The notes under the pieces are model-generated. The model ran no database searches. It was not told the DNA's origin and saw nothing but the letters and a program-made list of their open reading frames with translations. 64,000 bases of DNA. Origin: Flavobacterium alkalisoli. GTDB taxonomy: Bacteria > Bacteroidota > Bacteroidia > Flavobacteriales > Flavobacteriaceae. Shown one piece after another: positions 9,457 to 19,422 of this stretch. The translations under genes were made by a program, and so were the position numbers. How positions within the stretch are numbered: the stretch's first letter is position 1; every line of letters starts with the position of its first letter. The stretch lies in NCBI RefSeq assembly GCF_008000935.1, contig NZ_CP042831.1, positions 310,001 through 374,000 of the forward strand. Reading direction: 5' to 3'.

Positions 9457-10839
9457 TTACTCTGCGTTATCTAAAAATTCTTTAATCCTATCTATATATT
9501 TATCAAAAAATGACCTCTTAACCTTTTTCTCGGTAGAGTCATCAATACTCTTTTCTTTTTCTACAGCTACTTCTTCAAGTTCTTCAACCGCTTCTGCAGC
9601 TCTAACCTCTGTATAAACTGGCTGATGCCTTACCGGCTCCGGTTGCCTTACCTCATTTATAGGTGTTGCACTCCTTGTGTTGTTCCTGATGCTGTTCATA
9701 ACAAGACCTACTGCTGTTGCATAAAGCGGACTTGATATTTCCTCATCAGAGTTTCCGGCAAGGTGCTCGTTAGGGTAACCTATTCTGGTATCCATCCCGG
9801 TAATGTACTCTACAAGCTGTTTTATATGCTTAAGCTGAGATCCACCTCCTGTTAGCACTATACCTGCTATCAGTTTTTTGCGCGGATCTTCATGACCGTA
9901 AGCTTTAATCTCTGCAAATACCTGCTCTATAATTTCCACTACTCTGGCATGGATAATTTTAGAAAGGTTTTTAAGCGAAATCTCTTTAGGTTCCCTGCCT
10001 CGTAACCCTGGAATGGAAACAATTTCGTTATCCTTGTTTTCACCCGGCCATGCCGAACCAAATTTCACCTTAAGCAGCTCTGCCTGTTTTTCTATAATAG
10101 AGCAGCCTTCTTTTATATCTTCTGTTATTACGTTTCCTCCAAAAGGCACTACCGCTGTATGGCGAATAATACCGTCTTTAAATATGGCAAGGTCTGTTGT
10201 ACCACCTCCTATATCAATAAGTGCTACACCTGCCTCTTTCTCTTCCTGACTAAGTACCGCATCTGCCGAAGCAAGCGGCTCTAACGTTAAGCCCGAAAGA
10301 TCAAGTCCTGAGCTCTTAATGCATCGGCCCACATTCCTGATAGATGAAGCCTGCCCTACCACTACATGGAAGCTGGCCTCAAGCCTGCCGCCATACATAC
10401 CTATAGGCTCTTTTATCTCAGTTTGCCCGTCAATTTTAAATTCCTGAGGCAATACGTGGATAATTTCTTCACCCGGCAGCATAGCCAGTTTGTGCACCTG
10501 ATTAATTAAAAGATCAATATCTGCATCCCCAATCACTTCTTCAGGATTGCTCCTGCTTATGTAATCGCTGTGCTGGATGCTGCGAATGTGCTGGCCGGCA
10601 ATACCTACCACCACATCATGTATTTTGTATCCTGAATCAGCTTCGGCTTCCTGAACCGCCTGCTGTATCGACTGGATAGTTTGTGTAATATTATTAACAA
10701 CTCCTCTGGCTACACCAAGGCTTTTGGATTTACCAACACCTAAAATTTCAAGTTTCCCGTACTCATTTTTCTTGCCTATCATGGCAACAATCTTTGTTGT
10801 CCCGATATCTAAACCTACTGCAATGCTTTCTTTTTCCAT
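9457..10839 (-). CDS. ftsA: Cell division protein FtsA
   Basis: Actin-like ATPase that tethers FtsZ to the inner membrane and recruits later division proteins. 460 residues. Actin-fold landmarks are present: 'GLDIGTTKI' at the N-terminus (phosphate 1), 'ALIDIGGGTTDLAIF' (phosphate 2) and 'IVLTGGGSQL' (adenosine site). The SHS2/1C subdomain follows the first strand region. A charged linker leads to a C-terminal amphipathic segment (FFDKYIDRIKEFLDNAE), which fits membrane targeting. It sits 3 bp after ftsQ and just before ftsZ, the standard order. Confidence 0.97.
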   Translation of the reverse strand: MEKESIAVGLDIGTTKIVAMIGKKNEYGKLEILGVGKSKSLGVARGVVNNITQTIQSIQQAVQEAEADSGYKIHDVVVGIAGQHIRSIQHSDYISRSNPEEVIGDADIDLLINQVHKLAMLPGEEIIHVLPQEFKIDGQTEIKEPIGMYGGRLEASFHVVVGQASSIRNVGRCIKSSGLDLSGLTLEPLASADAVLSQEEKEAGVALIDIGGGTTDLAIFKDGIIRHTAVVPFGGNVITEDIKEGCSIIEKQAELLKVKFGSAWPGENKDNEIVSIPGLRGREPKEISLKNLSKIIHARVVEIIEQVFAEIKAYGHEDPRKKLIAGIVLTGGGSQLKHIKQLVEYITGMDTRIGYPNEHLAGNSDEEISSPLYATAVGLVMNSIRNNTRSATPINEVRQPEPVRHQPVYTEVRAAEAVEELEEVAVEKEKSIDDSTEKKVKRSFFDKYIDRIKEFLDNAE

Positions 10840-10842
10840 ATC

Positions 10843-11565
10843 CTATTTTTTGGCGCACACAACCTGTTGTGTAAATTTCAGATTTATCGTTTTGTAATTC
10901 TCTATCAATGTATCCCTTACTGCATTTTGAAAAAATGCCTTATAATTATTAAACTTCTTCTCTACATTTACCATCTTCCCGAAAAGTATCACATAACTAT
11001 AATTTCGGCTCATCATTTTTAGCGATCCCGTAGGGGTAATCTCAATCCCGATGATATTCTTTCTTAAAAAATCGTCGTCATAAATATATTTTACTAACGA
11101 GTAAAGCTTAGTTTTATCAACGCCGTTAAGGGCTCCGTTTACTAACAAAACCCTAGCTGTTGAATTTTCGGATAGCGGCATTTCACTTCCTTTGTAATCA
11201 ATGTAATACGACTCTCCTCCTTCAAAAATTCTTGCAACCGGTACTCTTTGCTTAACAATTGCCTTTAGCTTGCCGTCTACCGTAGCGAATACCTCTGCAT
11301 CATCAATCATAGGATTTGACTCGAGTCTTTTCTCCACGCTATTCAAATCTAATTTATCTTTCGTTATGCTCGTTACACTGTTAAAATTTTGTATCAACAA
11401 CTTATTAACTTTATCAAGGGTAATAAACTCCTCATTATCCGCAAATTCAACATCGGCAGACACAAAATATCTGCTTACGTTCCTTTTTGCAGAAAAGGAA
11501 TAAAGGAAAATAACCACCACAGCGATTACAAAAAGCCTTATATTATCCCAGTTAATTCTTTTCAT
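10843..11565 (-). CDS. ftsQ: Cell division protein FtsQ/DivIB
   Basis: About 240 residues. One N-terminal membrane segment (NIRLFVIAVVVIFLYSFSA) is followed by a POTRA-like periplasmic domain ('LESNPMIDDAEVFATVDGKLKAIVKQ' region) and a beta domain. FtsQ links early and late divisome components (with FtsL and FtsB) from the periplasmic side. I prefer the ATG at 11565 to the in-frame TTG one codon upstream. The start overlaps the 3' end of murC by 14 bp, indicating translational coupling. Sequence conservation of FtsQ is low; identity rests on topology plus its place between murC and ftsA. Confidence 0.93.
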   Translation of the reverse strand: MKRINWDNIRLFVIAVVVIFLYSFSAKRNVSRYFVSADVEFADNEEFITLDKVNKLLIQNFNSVTSITKDKLDLNSVEKRLESNPMIDDAEVFATVDGKLKAIVKQRVPVARIFEGGESYYIDYKGSEMPLSENSTARVLLVNGALNGVDKTKLYSLVKYIYDDDFLRKNIIGIEITPTGSLKMMSRNYSYVILFGKMVNVEKKFNNYKAFFQNAVRDTLIENYKTINLKFTQQVVCAKK

Positions 11566-12904
11566 CAAGTACCTTTTTTATATCAGGAATCATCTCCCCT
11601 ATATCTCCTGCTCCTATTGTAACAATTACAGAAGCATCTGTCATTTTCAAAAACGGAATCAGGTCCTTTTTTGAAATCAGTTTCTTATTCGGATTATCTA
11701 TTTTATCCAAAAGCCATTTTGAAGTTACTCCTTCAATAGGCAGTTCCCTTGCCGGATAAATATCCAGCAACACTATATTATCAAAAGCCGAAAGGCTTCG
11801 TGCAAATCCGTCTATAAAATCCCTCGTCCTGCTAAAAAGATGGGGTTGAAACACAGCCAGCACTTTCTTATCAGGATACAGTTCTGATACCGCCTGATGC
11901 ACGGCATCAATTTCTGTTGGGTGATGCGCATAGTCATCAATATAAACCAGGTTGTCTTTTTTAATCTGGTAAGAAAACCTTCTTTTTACCCCTTTAAAAG
12001 TTTCCAATGCCGACTTGATATTATCGTCAGACACACCATAGGTTTTAGCCATAGCCAGCGCCATTAGCGCATTGGTTAGATTATGCCTGCCCGGAAGCGC
12101 AAATTTTATTTCCTCTATTTTACCCTGCGGTGTTTCGGCATCAAAAACATACCATCCGTTTTCAATTCTTATGTTTACCGCATTGTAATCACTACCGTTT
12201 TCGGCACCTACAGTCACACCTTCAAGAGGCAGACCTTTAGTTATAAATAGTTTCTTTTTATCCTTAACCTTATCGGCAAACTCTGTAAACGATGCCTCAA
12301 TAGCCGAACTGTCTCCATAAATATCCAAATGGTCGGCATCCATAGAGGTTACACAGGCTACATCAGGATGCAGGTGTAAAAACGAACGGTCAAACTCATC
12401 AGCCTCAGCTACAGTTACGGTTTTTCCTTCACCTACTATATTAGAATTATAATTCTCAACAATACCTCCTAAAAATGCAGTTACATCTACTTTGCTCTGA
12501 TACAGTATATGCCCCAGTATACTTGATGTAGTTGTTTTACCGTGCGTACCCGCCACGGCAAAACAATAAGTACCTTTAGTGATTATACCCAGTACTTCTG
12601 CTCTTTTTTTAACTACAAATCCGTTTTTAAGGAAGTAATTCCACTGAAAATGCTCCTTAGGCACCGCAGGTGTTACCACTACAAGCGTATTGTTTTTATT
12701 AAGGAACGGCAGATCTATAAGCGCAATACTGTCTTCAAAATGAACACGTATTCCGTTTTGCTTAAGCTCATCGGTAAGATGTGTAGAAGTACGGTCGTAC
12801 CCTGCCACATTTTTACCTATAGATTTAAAATAGCGGGCCAGAGCACTCATACCTATGCCTCCTATGCCTATAAAATAAACGTTATGTATCTGGTTTAAAT
12901 CCAT
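11552..12904 (-). CDS. murC: UDP-N-acetylmuramate--L-alanine ligase MurC
   Basis: Cytoplasmic ATP-dependent ligase that adds L-Ala to UDP-MurNAc, the first amino-acid step of peptidoglycan precursor synthesis. 450 residues, family length. N-terminal Rossmann motif 'FIGIGGIGMSALA', Mur ligase P-loop 'AGTHGKTTTSS', central 'AEADEFDRSF' and C-terminal 'YIDDYAHHPTEI' are all present. It overlaps ftsQ downstream and follows murG by 13 bp. Confidence 0.97.
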   Translation of the reverse strand: MDLNQIHNVYFIGIGGIGMSALARYFKSIGKNVAGYDRTSTHLTDELKQNGIRVHFEDSIALIDLPFLNKNNTLVVVTPAVPKEHFQWNYFLKNGFVVKKRAEVLGIITKGTYCFAVAGTHGKTTTSSILGHILYQSKVDVTAFLGGIVENYNSNIVGEGKTVTVAEADEFDRSFLHLHPDVACVTSMDADHLDIYGDSSAIEASFTEFADKVKDKKKLFITKGLPLEGVTVGAENGSDYNAVNIRIENGWYVFDAETPQGKIEEIKFALPGRHNLTNALMALAMAKTYGVSDDNIKSALETFKGVKRRFSYQIKKDNLVYIDDYAHHPTEIDAVHQAVSELYPDKKVLAVFQPHLFSRTRDFIDGFARSLSAFDNIVLLDIYPARELPIEGVTSKWLLDKIDNPNKKLISKKDLIPFLKMTDASVIVTIGAGDIGEMIPDIKKVLDEKN

Positions 12905-12917
12905 ATATGCTTAAGCC

Positions 12918-14009
12918 CTACTTAATCAGTTTTATAATTTCTTCTACTATATCATTTGTGGCATTTGCCTTTGCCAGCTTTTTAATATTCTCACTCAGTT
13001 TTTGCTGCTTTCCTTCATTGGTTATCAAATCAGCGAACACATTTTGGAACTGTGTATCCAATTGTACTTCTTTTAAGAGCAGCGCACCATCCTTATCCAC
13101 AATTGCCTGTGCGTTTTTCGTCTGATGGTCTTCTGCCACATTAGGCGATGGTATAAACAACACTGGTTTACCTACTATACAAAGCTCTGAAACCGACGAT
13201 GCCCCTGAACGTGATATAACCACATCGGCTGCTGCATATACAAGATCCATCCTGTCTATAAATGACAGTACCTGAACCTGCTTATCATCTCCATAATGCC
13301 TGTATTCTTCATAATACAGTTTACCACACTGCCATATTATCTGTACATCCTGAGCTAAAAGCCATGCCAGCTCTTTTGCAATAAGCTGGTTAATTCTCCT
13401 TGACCCAAGGCTTCCTCCCAAAACAAGCAATGTTTTTTTGTTAGGATTCAAACCAAAATGAGCCACAGCTTCATCTCGCTTCCCGCTTACGTTTATCAAA
13501 TCCTGTCTTACAGGATTTCCTGTAAACACAATTTTTGAAGCAGGAAAAAACCTATCCAGATTATCGTAAGCCACACAAATAGCATCTGCTTTTTTAGACA
13601 GCCACTTGTTCGTTATACCCGGAAAGGAGTTTTGCTCCTGTATTACCGTTGGCACTCCTAAAAACGACGCTGCCTTTAGTAAAGGTCCGCTGGCAAAACC
13701 ACCTGTCCCTATTACCACATCAGGCTTAAACTGCCTTACTATCTTTCTTGCCTTAAACAGGCTGTTAATCATTTTTACAGGCAACAGTGCATTATCCAGC
13801 GTTAACTTTCTCTGTATACCTGCTATCCATAATCCTTTTATTTTGTAGCCCGCCTGTGGCACCTTTTGCATTTCCATCTTATCCTTTGCTCCTACAAAAA
13901 GTATCTCACAATCAGGAAAACGGAATTTAAGCTCATTGGCAATAGCAATGGCAGGATAGATATGCCCTCCTGTGCCACCTCCACTCAATATGAATCTCTT
14001 TACTGCCAT
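12918..14009 (-). CDS. murG: UDP-GlcNAc:undecaprenyl-PP-MurNAc-pentapeptide GlcNAc transferase MurG
   Basis: Peripheral inner-membrane glycosyltransferase that converts lipid I to lipid II. 363 residues. N-terminal donor/acceptor loop '[16 protein letters not shown]', second G-loop '[13 protein letters not shown]', and UDP-GlcNAc site '[11 protein letters not shown]' with '[14 protein letters not shown]'. Both Rossmann halves are complete. Positioned between ftsW and murC in the dcw order. Confidence 0.97.
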   Translation of the reverse strand: MAVKRFILSGGGTGGHIYPAIAIANELKFRFPDCEILFVGAKDKMEMQKVPQAGYKIKGLWIAGIQRKLTLDNALLPVKMINSLFKARKIVRQFKPDVVIGTGGFASGPLLKAASFLGVPTVIQEQNSFPGITNKWLSKKADAICVAYDNLDRFFPASKIVFTGNPVRQDLINVSGKRDEAVAHFGLNPNKKTLLVLGGSLGSRRINQLIAKELAWLLAQDVQIIWQCGKLYYEEYRHYGDDKQVQVLSFIDRMDLVYAAADVVISRSGASSVSELCIVGKPVLFIPSPNVAEDHQTKNAQAIVDKDGALLLKEVQLDTQFQNVFADLITNEGKQQKLSENIKKLAKANATNDIVEEIIKLIK

Positions 14010-14043
14010 TGCTATTTATTATTTTTAATCTTTGATATCTTAT

Positions 14044-15354
14044 TTATGGTTTACCCATTACTGCATGCATTGGGTTTTTCGTTTCATCCTCTATAGAAAA
14101 AGCGGCCGATGTTTGTCCTTCCTCTTCTTCTCTCTCCCTGCCTTCTTCTTCCAGATGCTTGTCTATCATTCGTTGCAGGGCTTCTTCACGTTCTTCTTTC
14201 TCCAGCCTCTCCTGCTCTATTTCTTCATCTTTCTTGGTTACGCTCAAAATAATGCCCACAGCAATACATGTCATCCAGATGGAACTACCACCGCTACTGA
14301 TAAGCGGTAAGGTTTGCCCTGTTACCGGAAGCAGCTCAACAGCGACTCCCATATTGATAAGTGCCTGAAATATGATAGGAAAACCTAACCCCACAATGAG
14401 CAGCTTACCAAAAAGTGTCTTGGCTTTATGTGCCGACACCAGAAACCTAAAAAACAGCATTAAATACAGAAACAATACTCCTATCCCCCCTATCAATCCG
14501 TACTCTTCAACGATAATCGCGAAGATAAAATCGGAAGATGACTGCGGCAGGAAGTTTTTCTGTACACTCTTACCGGGACCTAATCCGTTAATCTTTCCTG
14601 TAGCGATTGCAATTTTTGCTTTCTCTATCTGGTAATCGTCTTCATTAGGTTTATCTGAAAAGAAGCTGTCAACCCTCGAAATCCAGGTATCAACCCTGTT
14701 AGGCATTGCGTTAGGAAAAGCCTTTGCAAAAACAACAAAGAATACCAGCATAGCTACACCCATACCGATTATAGTGCCCAGATACCTTAACGGATACCTC
14801 CCCACAAATACCAGCATACAAACCATGCTGAATATAAGAGCCGTGGTAGAGAAGTTAGCCGGAAGTATTAACGCAAGCACTATAAATACCGGAATCCACA
14901 ATTCAATGAACGATGATTTAAAGGTTATTTCCTTATCCTCAATCTTAGCCAGGTACCTCGCCACATACACCATTAGCACTATAAATGCCAGTGCTGATGT
15001 TTGAAAGGTAACCCCAATAAAAGGTACTTTTATCCAGCGGCTTGCATTAGCACCGTCTATAACCGTACCCTGAAAAAAGGTATACACCAGCAGGAGGCCT
15101 ACTATAGGCAATCCTATCTGGGATAACCCCCTGTAGTAATGATAAGGCACTTTGTGAACAAAATAAATAAGCGCAAAGCCTATAAAGATGTGCACCAAAT
15201 GCTTAACCAGATAACCTATGGTAGATCCCTTACCGATTACATACACAAGGTTTGCACTTGCGCTGAAAACCGGCATGAACGATATAAGGGCCAGTAGTAC
15301 TACAAACGACCAGATTCCTTTATCTCCTTTAAGGCTATTGATTAAATCTCTCAT
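14044..15354 (-). CDS. ftsW: Lipid II polymerase FtsW (SEDS family)
   Basis: 436 residues with about ten hydrophobic helices. SEDS-family landmarks include 'GANASRWIKVPFIGVTFQ' and, near the end, 'GVAVELLPVTGQTLPLISSGGSS'. FtsW is the peptidoglycan glycosyltransferase of the septum, working with the transpeptidase FtsI encoded upstream. The final 60 residues form a highly charged cytoplasmic tail rich in Glu and Arg, an elaboration beyond the catalytic core. A hairpin lies in the 34-bp gap to murD. Confidence 0.95.
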   Translation of the reverse strand: MRDLINSLKGDKGIWSFVVLLALISFMPVFSASANLVYVIGKGSTIGYLVKHLVHIFIGFALIYFVHKVPYHYYRGLSQIGLPIVGLLLVYTFFQGTVIDGANASRWIKVPFIGVTFQTSALAFIVLMVYVARYLAKIEDKEITFKSSFIELWIPVFIVLALILPANFSTTALIFSMVCMLVFVGRYPLRYLGTIIGMGVAMLVFFVVFAKAFPNAMPNRVDTWISRVDSFFSDKPNEDDYQIEKAKIAIATGKINGLGPGKSVQKNFLPQSSSDFIFAIIVEEYGLIGGIGVLFLYLMLFFRFLVSAHKAKTLFGKLLIVGLGFPIIFQALINMGVAVELLPVTGQTLPLISSGGSSIWMTCIAVGIILSVTKKDEEIEQERLEKEEREEALQRMIDKHLEEEGREREEEEGQTSAAFSIEDETKNPMHAVMGKP

Positions 15355-15368
15355 TACTCTTTGTTTTT

Positions 15369-15383
15369 GCCTTTACAAAAGGC
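15369..15383 (-). other. Intercistronic hairpin between murD and ftsW
   Basis: GCCTTT and AAAGGC arms with a 3-nt loop lie just after the murD stop and before the ftsW start. No U-tract follows on the minus strand, so a terminator is unlikely within this cotranscribed cluster. It may affect mRNA processing, stability or coupling. Confidence 0.5.
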
Positions 15384-15388
15384 AGGTT

Positions 15389-16720
15389 TTATAAATTCTG
15401 CACGGCCGCCTTAAACAGTTTTCCGCGCTCTTCATAATTCTCAAAAAGATCAAAACTTGCACATGCCGGAGAAAGCAATACTGTATCTCCTTTTTCTGCC
15501 AGGCTTTGCGCAATCTTTACCGCCTCTGTCATACTTGTGGTCTCAACCATCACGTCTACCACATTACTGAAGGCGTTCATTATTTTCTGATTATCCACAC
15601 CAAGACATACAATAGCTTTTACCTTTTCTCTTACTAACTGCATAAGCTCATCATAATCGTTACCTTTATCAACACCACCCACAATCCAAACTGTTGGTGT
15701 GGTCATACTGTCCAGCGCAAAAAACGTTGCATTGGTATTGGTCGCTTTGGAGTCGTTTATATACTGTACGTTTTGTATTTTAAGTACTTTCTCCAAACGG
15801 TGCTCAACACCCTGAAAGTTGGAAAGGCTCTCCCTAATCGTATCTTTCCTGATACGCATCAGCTGTGCTACTGCAGTTGCTGCCATAGCATTTTTTACAT
15901 TGTGCTTTCCTTCTAATGATAATTCGTTTATCGGCATGGTAAATTCTTCTTTATTGATGGTTGAAATAATCTTATTCTCTTTTACATATACTCCCCCTTT
16001 AACTTCTTTTGTAAGTGAAAAAGGTATTTTTTTGGCTTTTATCTTATTCTTATCAAGCCACTTTTTAATCTCCTCGTCATCGGCGTCATAAATAAGGAAG
16101 TCATCCTTAGTCTGGTTCATGGTAATCCTGAACTTTGCCTCTATATACAGGTCAAAATTATAATCGTACCTGTCTAAATGATCCGGGCTTATGTTTGTTA
16201 TTACCGCTATATTGGGACTGTATGTTTCTATCCCGTCCAGCTGGAAACTGCTTAGTTCAAGCACATAGCCTTCATGTTTGTTCTCTGCAACCTGCCAGGC
16301 AAAACTTTTACCTACATTTCCGGCAAGCCCCATATTTAATCCTCCTTGTTTAAGCAGGTAATGGGTTAGCATTGTTGTAGTGGTCTTCCCGTTACTTCCT
16401 GTTATACCTACAGTTTGCAAATCGATATATTTCGCAGCAAACTCAATTTCTGATATTACAGGAATACCTTTCTTTTTAAGCAGCTTTACTATTGGCGACT
16501 TATCCGGTATACCGGGGCTTTTCATTACTACATCGGCATTAAGGATAAGCTCCTCAGTATGCTTTTCCTCTTCCCATTCCAGTTTATTAAGTGCAAGAAC
16601 TTCTTTATAGTTGTTTTTAATCTTTCCGAAATCAGACACAAATACATCATATCCTTTTTTCTTTCCTAAGATTGCGGTACCTACACCGCTTTCTCCGCCT
16701 CCTAATACTACTAACCTCAT
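15389..16720 (-). CDS. murD: UDP-N-acetylmuramoyl-L-alanine--D-glutamate ligase MurD
   Basis: Adds D-Glu to UDP-MurNAc-L-Ala in the cytoplasm. 443 residues. N-terminal 'VVLGGGESGVGTA', P-loop 'GITGSNGKTTTTML', then 'NISPDHLDRY' and C-terminal 'YINDSKATNTNATFFAL' and 'LLSPACASFDLF', all classical for MurD. It starts 2 bp after the mraY stop, in line with tight operon packing. Confidence 0.97.
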   Translation of the reverse strand: MRLVVLGGGESGVGTAILGKKKGYDVFVSDFGKIKNNYKEVLALNKLEWEEEKHTEELILNADVVMKSPGIPDKSPIVKLLKKKGIPVISEIEFAAKYIDLQTVGITGSNGKTTTTMLTHYLLKQGGLNMGLAGNVGKSFAWQVAENKHEGYVLELSSFQLDGIETYSPNIAVITNISPDHLDRYDYNFDLYIEAKFRITMNQTKDDFLIYDADDEEIKKWLDKNKIKAKKIPFSLTKEVKGGVYVKENKIISTINKEEFTMPINELSLEGKHNVKNAMAATAVAQLMRIRKDTIRESLSNFQGVEHRLEKVLKIQNVQYINDSKATNTNATFFALDSMTTPTVWIVGGVDKGNDYDELMQLVREKVKAIVCLGVDNQKIMNAFSNVVDVMVETTSMTEAVKIAQSLAEKGDTVLLSPACASFDLFENYEERGKLFKAAVQNL

Positions 16721-16722
16721 AC

Positions 16723-17949
16723 TTACCTAAGTTTTAGTGAAACCAGTGAGAATATTGCCAATAGTATCCCTACAATCCAGAAGCGCGCTACAATCTTGCT
16801 TTCATGATATCCCTTCTTCTGGTAATGATGGTGAAGTGGCGACATCAGGAATATACGCCTGCCCTCCCCATATTTTTTCTTCGTGTATTTAAAGTAGCCC
16901 ACCTGCAGTACTACCGACAGGTTTTCCGCTAAAAATATTCCGCATAAAACCGGTATAAGCAGCTCTTTTCTAACTGCAATAGCCAAAACTGCTATTATAC
17001 CGCCTATGGTAAGGCTTCCCGTATCTCCCATAAATACCGATGCCGGATAGGTATTGTACCAAAGAAAACCGATAAGCGCCCCCACAAAGGCCGAGATAAA
17101 CACCGTCATCTCTCCCGAGTTGGGGATGTACATTATATTGAGGTAGTTGGAAAAAATGATATTACCCGAAACGAATGCAAATATCCCGAGGGTGAGTACC
17201 GCAATAGCCGATGTACCTGCCGCGAGCCCGTCTATTCCATCGGTAAGATTAGCTCCGTTAGATACTGCCGTAATGATGAATATCACTACAGGAATAAAAA
17301 TCAGCCATGCATAGTTTCTATAGTTATCGCCTGTCCATGCAAGGATCTCGGCGTAATCAAACTCATTATTTTTAAAGAACGGAATGGTAGTCGCTGTAGA
17401 TTTCTCTTCATGAGGCCCTGCATTAGAAGCCATTTGTTCTGTACTGTAAATATTTACTTTAGAAGTATCTGTCCTTACAGTTACTGCCGGGTGGAAATAA
17501 AGTATATAACCCACGATAAGACCAAGACCTACCTGACCAACAACTTTAAACCTTCCTTTAAGACCTTCCTTATCTTTCTTAAATATTTTAATATAATCGT
17601 CAATAAAACCGATAGTTCCCATCCAAAGCGTGGTAACTATAAGCAGCATTACATAAATATTGTCAAGCTTTGCCAAAAGGATTACAGGAATAAGAGTAGC
17701 CATGATAATGATAAGCCCCCCCATTGTTGGTGTACCTGCTTTTTGTGCCTGCCCCTCAAGGCCAAGCTCGCGAACAGTTTCACCTATTTGCTGCTTCCTT
17801 AGGAAATTGATAATCTTTTTACCAAAAACAGTAGAGATAAGCAACGACAGTATAACTGCCATACCAGAACGGAAAGTGATATACTGAAATACCCCTGCTC
17901 CCGGCACATTAAGATGTTTATCTAAATAGTCAAATAAATAGTATAGCAT
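16723..17949 (-). CDS. mraY: Phospho-N-acetylmuramoyl-pentapeptide transferase MraY
   Basis: Integral inner-membrane enzyme that forms lipid I from UDP-MurNAc-pentapeptide and undecaprenyl phosphate. 408 residues with about ten membrane helices. Family motifs: '[11 protein letters not shown]', the catalytic Asp pair in 'GFIDDYIK', '[15 protein letters not shown]' and '[14 protein letters not shown]'. Compared with E. coli (360 residues) it has an insertion between the early helices (around '[14 protein letters not shown]'), which appears common in Bacteroidetes. Confidence 0.97.
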   Translation of the reverse strand: MLYYLFDYLDKHLNVPGAGVFQYITFRSGMAVILSLLISTVFGKKIINFLRKQQIGETVRELGLEGQAQKAGTPTMGGLIIIMATLIPVILLAKLDNIYVMLLIVTTLWMGTIGFIDDYIKIFKKDKEGLKGRFKVVGQVGLGLIVGYILYFHPAVTVRTDTSKVNIYSTEQMASNAGPHEEKSTATTIPFFKNNEFDYAEILAWTGDNYRNYAWLIFIPVVIFIITAVSNGANLTDGIDGLAAGTSAIAVLTLGIFAFVSGNIIFSNYLNIMYIPNSGEMTVFISAFVGALIGFLWYNTYPASVFMGDTGSLTIGGIIAVLAIAVRKELLIPVLCGIFLAENLSVVLQVGYFKYTKKKYGEGRRIFLMSPLHHHYQKKGYHESKIVARFWIVGILLAIFSLVSLKLR

Positions 17950-17958
17950 ACTTATCGC

Positions 17959-19422
17959 TTATTTGTTTAGTTCTTTTAAAATTTCCTTTACTGTTTTCAT
18001 ATCATCAAAATCATGACGAACGCCATTTATCTCCTGATAGGTTTCATGGCCTTTTCCCGCTATAAGAATGATGTCGTTGGGGTTGGCAAGCTGACAGGCA
18101 ATTTTTATAGCCTGTTTCCTGTCTACAACCGCCAGGGTCTTTTTATAATTATGAGGCTCTACGCCTTTTTCCATATCCTCGATAATCGCTTCCGGCACTT
18201 CACTCCTCGGGTTGTCCGAAGTAAAAATGGCTTTGTCACTCATTGCCGAAGCTATATTTGCCATTACCGGACGCTTCATTTTATCTCTATCACCTCCGCA
18301 ACCCACAACAGTTATAAGCTGTTCGTTACGGGTTCTTATATCTTCAATCGTTTTTAGAACATTTTCAAGCGCATCAGGTGTATGGGCATAATCTACAATA
18401 GCTGTTATTTTAGAATCGGATACCACAAACTGGAATCTACCCGATACACTTTCCAACTCACTCATAAGGCGAAGCACTTCTATTTCCTCAAGCCCTAAGT
18501 TGATGGCAGCAGCATAAATTGCCAAAAGGTTATAAGCATTAAATGTCCCAATAAGCTTAACCCATACTTCCTGCTCATTTATTTTAAGCAACAATCCTGT
18601 AAACTGGCTTTCCAGTATCTGTGCCCTGTAATCTGCATAGGTTTTTAAGGCATAGGTAAGCTTTTTGGCTACCGTATTCTGCAGCATTACTAAGCCGTTC
18701 TTGTCGTCTATATTAGTAAGTGCAAAAGCCGATTTAGGAAGCTTGTCAAAAAAGGATTTCTTAACATCCCTGTATTCGCTAAACGAACTGTGATAGTCAA
18801 GATGATCGTGAGACAGGTTTGTAAAAATTCCCCCAACAAATTCAAGCCCCTCAGTTCTCTTTTGATGAATACCGTGTGAGCTCACTTCCATAAAACAGTA
18901 CTCAACACCCGCTTCCTCCATTTCCTTTAAATACCTGTTTATGGTAAGGGAATCAGGAGTGGTATGTGTCGCCTTATATTCTTTATCGTCAACCAGTATT
19001 TTAACTGTAGAAAGCAATCCGGCTTTATAGCCTGCTTTTTTAAACAGCTGATACAGTAATGTTGCAATAGTGGTTTTACCATTAGTACCGGTAATACCTA
19101 CCAGCTTAACATTATGCGACGGATTACCATAATAATTAGCTGCCATAAAAGCCAGTGCCTTGTTGGCTTTTTTAACCAACACATAAGTAACATTTCCTAT
19201 AAGCTCATCAGGAATCTCTTCGCAAACTATTGCCACAGCTCCCTGGCTTATTGCCTTGTCTATGTATTCATGACCGTCTGAAACTGTTCCTTTTATGGCT
19301 ACAAAAACATCTCCCTTGCCTACCAGGCGGGAGTCGAACTCTATTTTGTTTACAGAAATATCCGTAGAACCCTTTACGGCTTCAATAGAGGTTTTGTATA
19401 ATATGTCTTTTAATACCATCAC
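17959..19422 (-). CDS. murE: UDP-MurNAc-L-Ala-D-Glu--2,6-diaminopimelate ligase MurE
   Basis: Adds the third amino acid of the peptide stem. 487 residues. P-loop 'GITGTNGKTTIATLL', 'HTTPDSLTINRYL' and 'SHGIHQKR' are present. The motif DNPR in 'FTSDNPRSEVPEAI' indicates meso-diaminopimelate rather than lysine as the substrate. The start overlaps the ftsI stop by 4 bp (ATGA type), so translation is likely coupled. Note that murF, normally next, is absent from this cluster. Confidence 0.96.
   Translation of the reverse strand: MMVLKDILYKTSIEAVKGSTDISVNKIEFDSRLVGKGDVFVAIKGTVSDGHEYIDKAISQGAVAIVCEEIPDELIGNVTYVLVKKANKALAFMAANYYGNPSHNVKLVGITGTNGKTTIATLLYQLFKKAGYKAGLLSTVKILVDDKEYKATHTTPDSLTINRYLKEMEEAGVEYCFMEVSSHGIHQKRTEGLEFVGGIFTNLSHDHLDYHSSFSEYRDVKKSFFDKLPKSAFALTNIDDKNGLVMLQNTVAKKLTYALKTYADYRAQILESQFTGLLLKINEQEVWVKLIGTFNAYNLLAIYAAAINLGLEEIEVLRLMSELESVSGRFQFVVSDSKITAIVDYAHTPDALENVLKTIEDIRTRNEQLITVVGCGGDRDKMKRPVMANIASAMSDKAIFTSDNPRSEVPEAIIEDMEKGVEPHNYKKTLAVVDRKQAIKIACQLANPNDIILIAGKGHETYQEINGVRHDFDDMKTVKEILKELNK

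Noticed and set aside
17410..17802. 130-codon plus-strand frame opposite mraY
   Set aside because: Antisense to conserved MraY sequence, no start signals or family features.
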